Below, in pieces: positions 1 through 6,426 of a stretch of DNA of 8,935 bases (the first letter of the stretch is position 1; each line of letters starts with the position of its first letter). The notes beneath the pieces were generated by a model. The model saw only the letters and a list, made by a program, of their open reading frames with translations, had not been told where the DNA came from and did no database searches. A program made the position numbers and the translations under genes. This DNA comes from an uncultured Bacteroides sp. (GTDB lineage: Bacteria > Bacteroidota > Bacteroidia > Bacteroidales > Bacteroidaceae), in assembly GCA_934716785.1 (NCBI GenBank), contig CAKUYM010000170.1, forward strand, positions 1 through 8,935. The letters run 5' to 3'.

Positions 1-905
1 TGCTGGGACAACGGCAAACAGACCCTACCTCCGGCTGGGGTTCCTTACAGTTGAATTATGGTCAGATGTACAATCGCGGTATAGAGATTACTCTGCACAG
101 TGAGAACATCAATACGCGCAATTTCAGTTGGTCGTCCGATTTCATCTTCAGTTATAATAAGAACAAATTAACCCAGATTGAGAACTCCGGCACTTCTGCC
201 TACAGCTATTTCGGTTCTCTGCAGAATCGTGAAGGCTACCCGATGAATTCCATCTTTGCAATCCGCTATGCGGGCTTGGATAAGGAAGGTTTGCCGCAGG
301 CGTATAAAGCCGATGGAACGATTGTGAACAGCTATGCTTTGTTGGAACCCGAAGATTTGGTGCATGCAGGAACTACAACCCCACCCTATTCCGCCTCTTT
401 ATCAAACCGAATTACTTACAAAGGATTCGATCTGGATTTTATGTTCATATTCTATGGTGGACATAAATTGAGAGATGTTGCCGCAAGCAGCATGTTTACG
501 ATGTATCCTGTGATGAACTCTACCAGTGCGATAGACCGTGACCGTCTCAACTTCTGGAGAAATCCGGGTGATGAGAACAATCCGGACATGGCGCCTGCTT
601 TTCTGTACGGCAACAGCCGCTCCGGTCAGGTGCAGTATCTGTGGAGCGCTGCGGACAAGCATATCCAAAAGGGGGATTATATCAAGCTGCGCGATCTCTC
701 CTTAGGATATACATTTCCTAAAGTATGGATAAACAAGTTCTTCATGCAAAACCTCCGTGTCAACCTGCAAATCCAGAATTTGTGGTATTGGGCGGCAAAC
801 GACAAGAATCTGGATCCGGAAGTATGGACGGGCACAAGTCTTTCGCCATCCAGAGGACAGCATATTCCTGCCACTTACACTATCGGATTATCCGCCAATT
901 TCTAA
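1..905 (+). CDS. SusC-family TonB-dependent outer-membrane transporter, C-terminal part (5' truncated by window edge)
   Basis: This is the last 300 residues of a SusC/RagA-type TonB-dependent receptor, the outer-membrane barrel that imports oligosaccharides or peptides using TonB energy and caps itself with a SusD lipoprotein. The frame is open from base 3 with no stop, so the gene continues upstream; the TTG at 51 is not a real start. Visible family traits are alternating beta-strand sequence rich in aromatic residues, the NRGIEI strand near the start (a common SusC C-terminal feature), a RDLSLGYTFP strand, and an ending of NLDPEVW, a short loop, then ATYTIGLSANF, with the terminal Phe typical of outer-membrane barrels. 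The plug, TonB box and signal peptide lie outside the window. A susD gene starts 19 bases after the stop, so the two are almost certainly co-transcribed. The substrate cannot be deduced. Confidence 0.93.
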   Translation, partial: LGQRQTDPTSGWGSLQLNYGQMYNRGIEITLHSENINTRNFSWSSDFIFSYNKNKLTQIENSGTSAYSYFGSLQNREGYPMNSIFAIRYAGLDKEGLPQAYKADGTIVNSYALLEPEDLVHAGTTTPPYSASLSNRITYKGFDLDFMFIFYGGHKLRDVAASSMFTMYPVMNSTSAIDRDRLNFWRNPGDENNPDMAPAFLYGNSRSGQVQYLWSAADKHIQKGDYIKLRDLSLGYTFPKVWINKFFMQNLRVNLQIQNLWYWAANDKNLDPEVWTGTSLSPSRGQHIPATYTIGLSANF

Positions 906-924
906 AACTAAAAACTCAAATGAT

Positions 925-2403
925 ATGAAAACAGTAAAATATACCGCTATCGCCTGCGCCCTATTGTCTCTGGCTTCCTGTGACGACTGGTTGGACAATA
1001 AGCCCAAAGGATACACAATCCCCGAGACTTATGCCGATTACGAAAAGTTGATGTCTAATCAATATCTGATCAATGTATTAGACCCTTATCTGGTTTACTT
1101 CACCGATGATCCGATGATGGTGGAAAAAGGGGAAACAACCGTAGAATGGTTTGAATACATAAGTAAAAAAGACCATGAAAGAAATATCTTCTCATTCCAG
1201 CCGGGACAGGTATACACGCCGGGCAACAGCGATGCGATTTGGGAAGATGCGTACTCCAATATATTCAGTTACAATGCGATTATCAATAATGTATTAAGTT
1301 CCGTAGGTGGTAGCGATGCCGATAAACGCCGCTTGCAAGCCGAAGCGTTGGTGGGTCGTGCATTCGAATATTTGTGCCTTATCAACGTATATGGCAAACA
1401 TTACGATGCCGCTACCGCTGATACCGATTATGGCGTACCCTTGGTACTGAGTGAAGAAGTGGGAGGAGATAAATATAAGCGTAATACGGTTGCCGAGGTC
1501 TACAAACAGATTAAAGAGGATTTGGAAACAGCCTCCGCAAGTTTGTCCGACAATACAGCATATCCTTTTTACCCCACCAAGAATGCTTGTTATTCGGTGC
1601 TGTCGCGCATGTATCTGTACATGGGCAATTACAGCGAATCTTTGAGGTATGCCGATATGATACTTGCTGTTCCGCAAAATATCCGGTTGATCGAATATAA
1701 AAACTATAAGAAAATCGATGGGACCCAATGGAGAAATATCGTAACGGATGATGACAATAAGACGCAGTTTCCTGACGGACAGTATGGTTTTCCAAGTCCG
1801 GAGCAACTTTATACTCGTTATATCAGCAGTCACACTTTCAATAGCGTGTGCGAAAGCGAAGACTTAAAACAGGCTTTCGCCAAAAACCTTCGGAAAGAAA
1901 TGGGAGAAGTGGACTTACGTGAAGATTTGTTTTTCCGGACCGACTGCATGAATCGCGGTGCCGGAATGGAATACTTTGAAGGATATACCATCTATACTGC
2001 ATGGATACAAATCAATGCCGGCACTTCCATTCCGGAAATGCTTTTGACAGCAGCTGAATGCGAAGCACGCACCGGGAGCACGGATAAAGCAATCGGATAC
2101 TTAAACACATTGCGCGCATCCCGCATCAAAAACCACATTCCATATAAAACCGCAGACTATACGGACAGACAGAAAGTCTTACAACTGGTACTCGACGAGC
2201 GTCGTTGTGAATTTGCGATGATAGGATATATGCGATATGCCGACTTACGGCGTTTGAACAAAGAGCCTCAATTTGCAAAAACGATTGTCCACCAAGTAGG
2301 GAGTGAGACTTGGGAACTTCCACCCAACGACCCGCGCTATATCATGCCCGTTCCACAGAATGTATTGGAGTACAATCCGGATATTCCTCAGTATGAACGC
2401 TAA
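925..2403 (+). CDS. SusD/RagB-family nutrient-binding outer-membrane lipoprotein
   Basis: A 492-residue SusD-like protein, the surface lipoprotein lid that binds glycan and works with the SusC barrel encoded just upstream. The start at 925 is preferred because it gives a lipoprotein signal: K2 and K5, a hydrophobic run, then lipobox LASC with the lipidated Cys at residue 19, followed by DDW. The acidic residues after the Cys resemble the surface-export signal of Bacteroides lipoproteins. The frame is also open upstream inside susC, but that stretch is out-of-frame susC sequence. Family hallmarks include CDDWLDNKPKG after the signal, IWEDAYSNIFSYNAIINNV (about 105-125), an AEALVGRAFEYLCLINVYG helix (about 140-160), and the C-terminal domain with AECEARTG, LNTLRASRI and LDERRCEFAMIGYMRYADLRR, ending YNPDIPQYER. 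There is no Shine-Dalgarno sequence, only an A-rich leader. Length is normal. The substrate is unknown. Confidence 0.95.
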   Translation: MKTVKYTAIACALLSLASCDDWLDNKPKGYTIPETYADYEKLMSNQYLINVLDPYLVYFTDDPMMVEKGETTVEWFEYISKKDHERNIFSFQPGQVYTPGNSDAIWEDAYSNIFSYNAIINNVLSSVGGSDADKRRLQAEALVGRAFEYLCLINVYGKHYDAATADTDYGVPLVLSEEVGGDKYKRNTVAEVYKQIKEDLETASASLSDNTAYPFYPTKNACYSVLSRMYLYMGNYSESLRYADMILAVPQNIRLIEYKNYKKIDGTQWRNIVTDDDNKTQFPDGQYGFPSPEQLYTRYISSHTFNSVCESEDLKQAFAKNLRKEMGEVDLREDLFFRTDCMNRGAGMEYFEGYTIYTAWIQINAGTSIPEMLLTAAECEARTGSTDKAIGYLNTLRASRIKNHIPYKTADYTDRQKVLQLVLDERRCEFAMIGYMRYADLRRLNKEPQFAKTIVHQVGSETWELPPNDPRYIMPVPQNVLEYNPDIPQYER

Positions 2404-2446
2404 TCAAATGACCTTACAGATATATACTATTTAGCTTGAAGTTCAA

Positions 2447-2470
2447 ACTTTTTGAGTAAAAAAGTCTTTT
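2447..2470 (+). terminator. weak AT-rich hairpin after susD, possible susCD terminator
   Basis: ACTTTTT (2447-2453) and AAAAAGT (2459-2465) form a 7-bp AT-rich stem with a 5-base loop, followed by CTTTT. It lies 44 bases after the susD stop. The stem is weak, so it may only slow polymerase; the much stronger hairpin at 2544 would be the backup terminator. Confidence 0.25.
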
Positions 2471-2495
2471 CAACGAAATTTTTCTCATATATTTG
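2467..2495 (+). promoter_or_regulatory. Bacteroides-type promoter downstream of susD
   Basis: TATATTTG at 2488-2495 is a perfect match to the Bacteroides -7 box TAnnTTTG and is identical to the -7 box of the lipoprotein gene at 6543. A T-rich -33-like element (TTTT, 2467-2470) lies 17 bases upstream. The start point would fall near 2502. No + strand gene follows before the terminator at 2544-2580, so the transcript should be short. Confidence 0.5.
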
Positions 2496-2501
2496 CAACG
2501 T

Positions 2502-2580
2502 GTTAAGTTAATAAATTGATTAAGGTCGATTTTTGACTGTTTCGAATCGGAAAGTATGGGGGTACTTTCCGATTCTTTTT
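2502..2580 (+). ncRNA. candidate ~80-nt small RNA between susD and the rhuM-like gene
   Basis: The interval is bounded by a good Bacteroides promoter (-7 box 2488-2495) and a strong intrinsic terminator (2544-2575 plus a T run). It has no meaningful open reading frame. The predicted RNA has an AU-rich 5' part of about 40 bases and a 13-bp 3' hairpin with a G-rich loop (TGGGGG). It could be an independent sRNA, or the leader and attenuator of a gene since lost beside the rhuM-like insertion. It lies on the sense strand after susD, unlike the antisense RNAs described at susC starts in Bacteroides. The ends are predicted, not observed. Confidence 0.4.
2544..2580 (+). terminator. strong intrinsic terminator, + strand
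   Basis: GAATCGGAAAGTA (2544-2556) pairs perfectly with TACTTTCCGATTC (2563-2575) around a 6-base loop TGGGGG, followed by TTTTT at 2576-2580. The T run exists only on the + strand, so it ends + strand transcripts (susCD readthrough or the candidate sRNA) rather than the convergent gene that stops at 2592. Confidence 0.8.
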
Positions 2581-2591
2581 CTTCAAAAAAG

Positions 2592-3461
2592 CTACAATAA
2601 ACTGAGAAGTGTGGCTGCCGGAATATCCATTTTTGAGAAAGCAAATAGCTTCTTCCCCAGGTCTTTCAATGAAGCACCTATATGGTATACTTCAGTGCCG
2701 TCAATAATAAGGAAACGATCATGGCTGTTCTTAAAAGTTCTGATGTTGATGGGTGAATACTGGGCATTATACTTTTCAAGATCAAGCTGAAGCTGAGTGT
2801 TTATTTTATGTGTATAGATAGTGGCAGAAACTTTGCTATCCCGTTTGCTCAACATGAGCAGGACTGATTCATCCACATAATTATCTATAAGAACAATGGA
2901 TTGTGCTGCCGACTTTATCAAGTCTGTGGCAAATTTGTATGCATCGAATATCTGTCCGTCGAAGAAAATTCCTTCTATGGGTGGCAATGATGTCCGGACA
3001 AAAAAGTCCACCTTGCTCGTCAACTCTTCCAGCTTCCTGTCATGGGCTATAAGTTTTTGATCTACCTTATGCTCCAACAGGTCTACACGCTGATTCATGG
3101 AATAGCCTTTAAGAAGATACTCTTTTAAGATTCGATTGGCCCATTGCCGGAACTGCACGCCTCGTTTGCTTGAGACCCTATATCCCACTGATATAATCAT
3201 ATCAAGGTTATAATAATCCATATTACGAGCAACACTTCTTCCACCTTCCAAACGAACTGTTCGGAAATTCCGAACAGTTGAGGCAAGAGTCAACTCTCCT
3301 GATTCATAGATATTTTTGATATGTTCACTTATATTTGCTTTGCTAGATTGGAATAAATCAACAATCTGCGCTTGGGTCAGCCAAACTGTTTCATCTTCTA
3401 AACGGACTTCCAGTTTAACTGTTTCGTCCGGTTGATATAGTATAATTTCTCCTCGTTCCAT
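2592..3461 (-). CDS. RhuM-family protein with degenerate PLD-like C-terminal domain
   Basis: A 289-residue protein resembling the Virulence_RhuM family, named after rhuM of a Salmonella pathogenicity island; the molecular function of the family is not settled. Residues 6-60 contain the family opening (IILYQPDETVKLEVRLEDETVWLTQAQIVDLF) and a likely winged-helix DNA-binding region; residues 82-105 carry YYNLDMIISVGYRVSSKRG, the most recognisable block. Residues 122-152 look like a coiled coil. Residues 185-275 resemble a single phospholipase-D/Nuc-type domain: LIDNYVD, then H247-x-R249-x4-D254 followed by IGASLKDLG. This is an HKD motif with Lys replaced by Arg and the downstream Gly-Ser one residue off, so catalysis is doubtful. 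It is a lone gene, convergent to susCD and divergent from an IS110 remnant, in AT-rich surroundings that suggest horizontal gain. There is no Shine-Dalgarno sequence. The PLD assignment is my inference from motif shape. Confidence 0.85.
   Translation of the reverse strand: MERGEIILYQPDETVKLEVRLEDETVWLTQAQIVDLFQSSKANISEHIKNIYESGELTLASTVRNFRTVRLEGGRSVARNMDYYNLDMIISVGYRVSSKRGVQFRQWANRILKEYLLKGYSMNQRVDLLEHKVDQKLIAHDRKLEELTSKVDFFVRTSLPPIEGIFFDGQIFDAYKFATDLIKSAAQSIVLIDNYVDESVLLMLSKRDSKVSATIYTHKINTQLQLDLEKYNAQYSPINIRTFKNSHDRFLIIDGTEVYHIGASLKDLGKKLFAFSKMDIPAATLLSLL
3255..3279. repeat. 12-bp perfect palindrome inside the rhuM-like gene
   Basis: AACTGTTCGGAA (3255-3266) and TTCCGAACAGTT (3268-3279) are perfect inverted arms with a 1-base spacer. 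The stretch encodes TVRNFRTVR at residues 62-70, so the symmetry shows up as a repeated TVR peptide. It could be a protein-binding site or a by-product of a conserved peptide. Confidence 0.6.
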
Positions 3462-3490
3462 TGTCCGGGTTAATGTTTGACTTTACAAAT

Positions 3491-3519
3491 CAAGTGTATC
3501 ACATGCTCTTGGTCTCAAA
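3491..3519 (-). promoter_or_regulatory. possible promoter of the rhuM-like gene
   Basis: Read on the - strand, TTTG (complement of 3516-3519), 17 bases, then TACACTTG (complement of 3491-3498) match the Bacteroides -33 and -7 boxes with one mismatch in TAnnTTTG. The start point would lie about 20-25 bases before the ATG at 3461. It sits between the rhuM-like gene and the divergent IS110 remnant. Confidence 0.35.
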
Positions 3520-3531
3520 ATATAATATCCT

Positions 3532-3675
3532 ATGCAGATAGTATGTGGTTTTGATGTACACAAAGATAGCGTCTTTGTTTGTATACCCAATGATAACGGT
3601 GATAAATTTGAAGCCCAATATGATGTTTTGACTCTTGTCGAGATAAAAAATTACACTTCGGTAAATTTTTGCTGA
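3532..3675 (+). pseudogene. truncated IS110-family transposase (N-terminal fragment)
   Basis: A 47-codon frame beginning ATGCAG encodes a peptide whose first ~35 residues look like the N-terminus of IS110-family DEDD transposases: VCGFDVHKDSVF (residues 4-15), then PNDNGDKFEAQYDVLT. Asp8, in the conserved G-x-D-V-x-K context, corresponds to the first catalytic acid of the RuvC-like domain. After LT (residue 34) the resemblance ends and a stop follows at 3673-3675. Intact members run to several hundred residues, so well over 80% of the gene is missing and no other part appears in the window. Only 70 bases separate it from the divergent rhuM-like start, so most of the left end, where the bridge RNA of IS110-group elements lies, is probably also gone. 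The family call rests on motif recognition. Confidence 0.7.
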
Positions 3676-3698
3676 AGTTGTCAGGATGTACATACTCT

Positions 3699-3734
3699 AT
3701 TGATAAGTCAGGAATGTAATGCTGATTGATAAGT
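3699..3734. repeat. duplicated 10-mer with 26-base period
   Basis: ATTGATAAGT occurs at 3699-3708 and again at 3725-3734, both followed by related ATGTAA-containing sequence. The stretch is noncoding and lies just past the IS110 remnant. Confidence 0.5.
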
Positions 3735-3753
3735 TATGTAACCGACATCATCG

Positions 3754-3797
3754 TGTCATTCAGCCTTTATCATTATGTCATTTAGGCTTCATTCCTT
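3754..3797. repeat. two imperfect 22-base tandem units
   Basis: Units beginning TGTCATT at 3754 and 3776 match at about 15 of 22 positions. The period equals that of the better-preserved array that starts at 3808, though the two sets are not in phase. Confidence 0.4.
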
Positions 3798-3807
3798 TTG
3801 TTGTACC

Positions 3808-3884
3808 GTAGTGCACAGATCGTTGCACTGTAGTGGAAAGAACTGTTTACTGTAGTGCAACGATCTGTGCACTACAGTGGAACG
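3808..3884. repeat. 22-bp-period tandem array of dyad-symmetric units
   Basis: Three contiguous 22-base units (3808-3829, 3830-3851, 3852-3873) all begin GTAGTG and end ACT, and a partial fourth (AGTGGAA) follows to about 3884. Units 1 and 3 agree at 18 of 22 positions and differ only at two dinucleotides, CA/AC and GT/TG, on either side of a central GATC. Each is an inverted repeat, AGTGCA-N8-TGCACT. Unit 2 is diverged (15 and 17 of 22). As a result 3808-3829 and 3854-3875 are perfect 22-base inverted repeats around a 24-base loop. A 22-bp period is close to two DNA turns, so bound dimers would lie on one face of the helix. The array could be a multi-site operator, an iteron-like set, or a dispersed palindromic repeat. 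No protein gene explains it. Confidence 0.75.
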
Positions 3885-3895
3885 GTTGTAATATA

Positions 3896-4016
3896 GCTTC
3901 AATGAAACAGTGACACTTATAGGACAACACGTCAATACTTACTTGCTTTCTTGCAAATAATAGCTTGCTTTGGTGTGAAGAATGAACAATGAGAATACAT
4001 GAAGACACCATGAGAG
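3896..4016. other. noncoding stretch with no recognised feature
   Basis: The AT-rich sequence between the 22-bp array and the small frame at 4017 contains only short frames interrupted by stops in all directions. I see no tRNA, convincing promoter or recognisable protein remnant. Confidence 0.5.
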
Positions 4017-4127
4017 ATGGAGGATTTTGATGCATTTATGCGGGAAAATGATGAGAAACGCCATTGGGAGAGCGTATTTCTCATTATCTATACCATTAGC
4101 TATCTGCTATTTATCTCAAAAGAATGA
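4017..4127 (+). CDS. possible 36-residue single-pass membrane peptide
   Basis: A short frame starts ATGGAGGAT and stops with TGA at 4125-4127. It encodes a charged, mostly acidic first half (MEDFDAFMRENDEKRHWE) followed by a hydrophobic helix-length run, VFLIIYTISYLLFI (residues 20-33), and a short polar tail SKE. That amphipathic-then-membrane layout resembles small membrane peptides. An in-frame TGA lies six bases before the ATG, so this is the full frame. I see neither a Shine-Dalgarno sequence nor a convincing promoter, and I recognise no homologue. It could equally be chance, or a remnant from the degraded segment. Its 3' end is 65 bases from the convergent pnp terminator. Confidence 0.22.
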   Translation: MEDFDAFMRENDEKRHWESVFLIIYTISYLLFISKE

Positions 4128-4191
4128 GAACATGAGAAATGATCCTTCAAAATCTTTCTTAGTAGAGGACACGAAGCGTAGGTGCTATTGC

Positions 4192-4226
4192 AAAAAAATA
4201 GTCCGAGAACTAAAGCTCTCGGACTA
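4192..4226 (-). terminator. intrinsic terminator of pnp
   Basis: TAGTCCGAGA (4199-4208) and TCTCGGACTA (4217-4226) form a perfect 10-bp stem with an 8-base loop. On the - strand the hairpin is followed directly by seven T (complement of A at 4192-4198). It starts 25 bases after the pnp stop codon. Confidence 0.9.
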
Positions 4227-4251
4227 CCTCCTATGTTATATAATAGCGCTA

Positions 4252-6378
4252 TTACTTCTTTTCCGGTTTGGGGAACAAGACTTTTCTTGAAAGTTTGAAC
4301 TTACCGGTTTTCGGGTCAATATCAATCAATTTCACGTCGATTTCATCACCTTCCTTGATTCCGGCTTCTTCTACGGTTTCAAGACGCTTCCAGTCTATTT
4401 CGGAAATGTGCAGCAGACCGTCTTTGCCCGGCAAGAATTCAACGAAGGCACCGTAAGGCATGATAGAACGAACCTTACCTTTGTACACTTCGCCCACTTC
4501 GGGAACAGCTACGATTGCTTTGATCATGCGCATTGCATCATCAATACATTTCTTATTTGTTCCGGAAACCTCGATGCGACCCACACCGTCAATTTCTTCG
4601 ATGGTAATCACAGCACCGGTCTCTTCCTGCATACCTTGGATAATCTTACCGCCAGGACCGATCACAGCACCGATGAATTCCTTAGGAATGGTCATCGTTT
4701 CAATGCGAGGAGCATGTTCCTTCAAGTCGGCACGCGGCTCGGCGATTGTTTCCGTGATTTTGTCGAGGATGTACATACGTCCTTCTTTAGCCTGGTTCAA
4801 GGCACGTTCCAGAATCTCGTAAGACAAACCGTCTACCTTGATATCCATCTGAGTAGCGGTGATACCGTCTCTCGTACCTGTCACCTTGAAGTCCATATCA
4901 CCGAGGTGGTCTTCATCACCCAAGATATCAGACAATACGGCATATTTCTCTTCACCCGGATTCTTAATCAATCCCATAGCGATACCTGATACCGGCTTCT
5001 TGATCTTCACACCGGCATCCATCAACGCCAATGTTCCGGCACATACGGTAGCCATGGAAGAAGAGCCGTTTGATTCGAGGATATCGGAAACCACACGTAC
5101 TACATACGGATAATCGGCAGGAATCTGTCCTTTCAGCGCACGCCAAGCCAAATGACCGTGACCGATTTCACGACGGCCTACGCCACGTTGTGCTTTTGCC
5201 TCACCGGTAGAGAACGGAGGGAAGTTATAATGCAACAGGAAACGTTCTTTACCGTGTTCCAATACATCGTCGATAATCTTTTCGTCGAGTTTTGTACCCA
5301 ATGTAACAGAAGTCAACGACTGAGTTTCGCCACGGGTAAAGATGGCGGATCCGTGAGGACCAGGCAGCGGACCTACTTCACACCAGATAGGACGGATTTC
5401 GGTAGTCTTACGACCATCGAGACGCTTGCCTTCATCGAGTATAGAACGACGCATAGCCTCTTTTTCCACATCATGATAATAGCGGTCGATCAGCGGAGCC
5501 TTCTCTTCCAACTCTTCTTCAGAGAACTGAGCCTTGAATTCTTCGCAGATAGCTTCAAAAGCGTCGATACGCTCGTGCTTGTTATTGTTTCCGGAAGCAG
5601 CTACGGCATATGCCTTGTCATAGCATGCATCATGAACAGCCTTACGAAGTTCTTCATCGTTCACCTCGTGGTTATATTCGCGTTTTACAGTTTTACCAAC
5701 CTCTTCCGTCAGCTCCATCTGTGCCTTGCAATGAATCTTGATAGCCTCGTGAGCCACTTTCATAGCTTCCAGCAGTTCGGCTTCGGATACTTCCTGCATT
5801 TCGCCTTCCACCATCATGATGTTATCATAAGTAGCGGCAACCATAAGATCCATATCGGCTTTTTCCAACTGCGCGAAAGTAGGGTCGATAACGAACTGAC
5901 CGTCGATACGCGCTACGCGCACCTCTGAGATAGGTCCGTTGAATGGAATATCTGAAACGGCAAGTGCTGCGGAAGCTGCAAGTCCTGCCAGTGCGTCCGG
6001 CATATCCACACCATCTGCTGAGAAGAGGATGATGTTTACATATACCTCTGCATGATAATTGTCGGGGAATAAAGGACGGAGAGCACGGTCAACGAGACGG
6101 CAAGTCAGGATTTCATAATCAGAAGCTCTACCTTCTCTCTTGGTGAAACCACCGGGGAAACGGCCGAATGCCGCAAACTTTTCTTTGTACTCTACCTGTA
6201 AAGGCATAAAATCTGTTCCGGGAACTGCATCTTTAGCGGCACAAACAGTAGCTAACAACATGGTGTTGCCCATGCGTAGCATTACAGAACCGTCTGCCTG
6301 TTTTGCCAACTTTCCCGTCTCGAGTGTGATGGTTCTGCCATCCGCCATCTCGATCGTCTTAACAATTGGGTTAATCAT
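4252..6378 (-). CDS. pnp: polyribonucleotide nucleotidyltransferase (polynucleotide phosphorylase)
   Basis: A 708-residue PNPase, the trimeric cytoplasmic 3'-to-5' exoribonuclease that uses phosphate to release nucleoside diphosphates. All domains are present: RNase PH-like 1 (about 10-145, including [14 protein letters not shown] at 71-84), helical domain (about 240-310), RNase PH-like 2 (about 315-550), KH (about 558-620, loop [12 protein letters not shown] at 569-580) and S1 (about 630-700, [17 protein letters not shown]). Active-site elements include the serine cluster SNGSSSMA near 436-443 and [10 protein letters not shown], where D490 and D496 match the catalytic aspartates known in E. 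coli (D486, D492). The frame continues 44 codons upstream, but the start at 6378 ([10 protein letters not shown]) fits the family and lies just downstream of a promoter. The leader is only about 35 bases and shows no hairpin, so autoregulation of the E. coli type, through an RNase III-cut leader stem, is not visible here. Confidence 0.98.
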   Translation of the reverse strand: MINPIVKTIEMADGRTITLETGKLAKQADGSVMLRMGNTMLLATVCAAKDAVPGTDFMPLQVEYKEKFAAFGRFPGGFTKREGRASDYEILTCRLVDRALRPLFPDNYHAEVYVNIILFSADGVDMPDALAGLAASAALAVSDIPFNGPISEVRVARIDGQFVIDPTFAQLEKADMDLMVAATYDNIMMVEGEMQEVSEAELLEAMKVAHEAIKIHCKAQMELTEEVGKTVKREYNHEVNDEELRKAVHDACYDKAYAVAASGNNNKHERIDAFEAICEEFKAQFSEEELEEKAPLIDRYYHDVEKEAMRRSILDEGKRLDGRKTTEIRPIWCEVGPLPGPHGSAIFTRGETQSLTSVTLGTKLDEKIIDDVLEHGKERFLLHYNFPPFSTGEAKAQRGVGRREIGHGHLAWRALKGQIPADYPYVVRVVSDILESNGSSSMATVCAGTLALMDAGVKIKKPVSGIAMGLIKNPGEEKYAVLSDILGDEDHLGDMDFKVTGTRDGITATQMDIKVDGLSYEILERALNQAKEGRMYILDKITETIAEPRADLKEHAPRIETMTIPKEFIGAVIGPGGKIIQGMQEETGAVITIEEIDGVGRIEVSGTNKKCIDDAMRMIKAIVAVPEVGEVYKGKVRSIMPYGAFVEFLPGKDGLLHISEIDWKRLETVEEAGIKEGDEIDVKLIDIDPKTGKFKLSRKVLFPKPEKK

Positions 6379-6418
6379 AAAAATTGTTTTATCTATACTT
6401 TTTCTTTCAAAATTCCTG

Positions 6419-6426
6419 CAAAGATA
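6419..6426 (-). promoter_or_regulatory. pnp promoter, -7 box
   Basis: The - strand reads TATCTTTG here, a perfect TAnnTTTG match. No clear TTTG -33 box is seen, only a TTATTA-like sequence about 20 bases upstream. The predicted start is near 6411, giving a leader of about 33 bases before the pnp ATG and helping to decide that start. Confidence 0.65.

Noticed and set aside
757..924. Longer N-terminus for the SusD-like protein
   Set aside because: The extra 56 codons overlap susC out of frame and would bury the lipoprotein signal that begins at 925.
1294..1833. 179-codon - strand open frame opposite susD
   Set aside because: Lies wholly within a clear SusD coding region, with no start signals and no recognised domain.
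3808..3875. Small MITE bounded by 22-base terminal inverted repeats
   Set aside because: Only 24 bases lie between the arms, the arms belong to a tandem series, and no target-site duplication is seen at the edges.
3808..3884. CRISPR array
   Set aside because: The units are contiguous with no spacers and only three to four copies, and no cas genes are present.
4017..4140. Five copies of ATGAGA between 3989 and 4137
   Set aside because: The spacing is irregular, the hexamer is short, and part lies in a possible coding frame; base composition can explain it.
4027..4290. 87-codon + strand open frame running into the pnp 3' end
   Set aside because: It reads through the pnp terminator hairpin and into pnp in antisense; its hydrophobic tail is encoded by the terminator and pnp end sequence.
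4408..4989. 193-codon + strand open frame opposite pnp
   Set aside because: Antisense to the KH/S1 coding region, with low-quality composition and no family resemblance.
5152..5928. 258-codon + strand open frame opposite pnp
   Set aside because: It is antisense to the conserved RNase PH and helical regions of pnp, has no recognisable domain or promoter, and reflects codon bias of the real gene.
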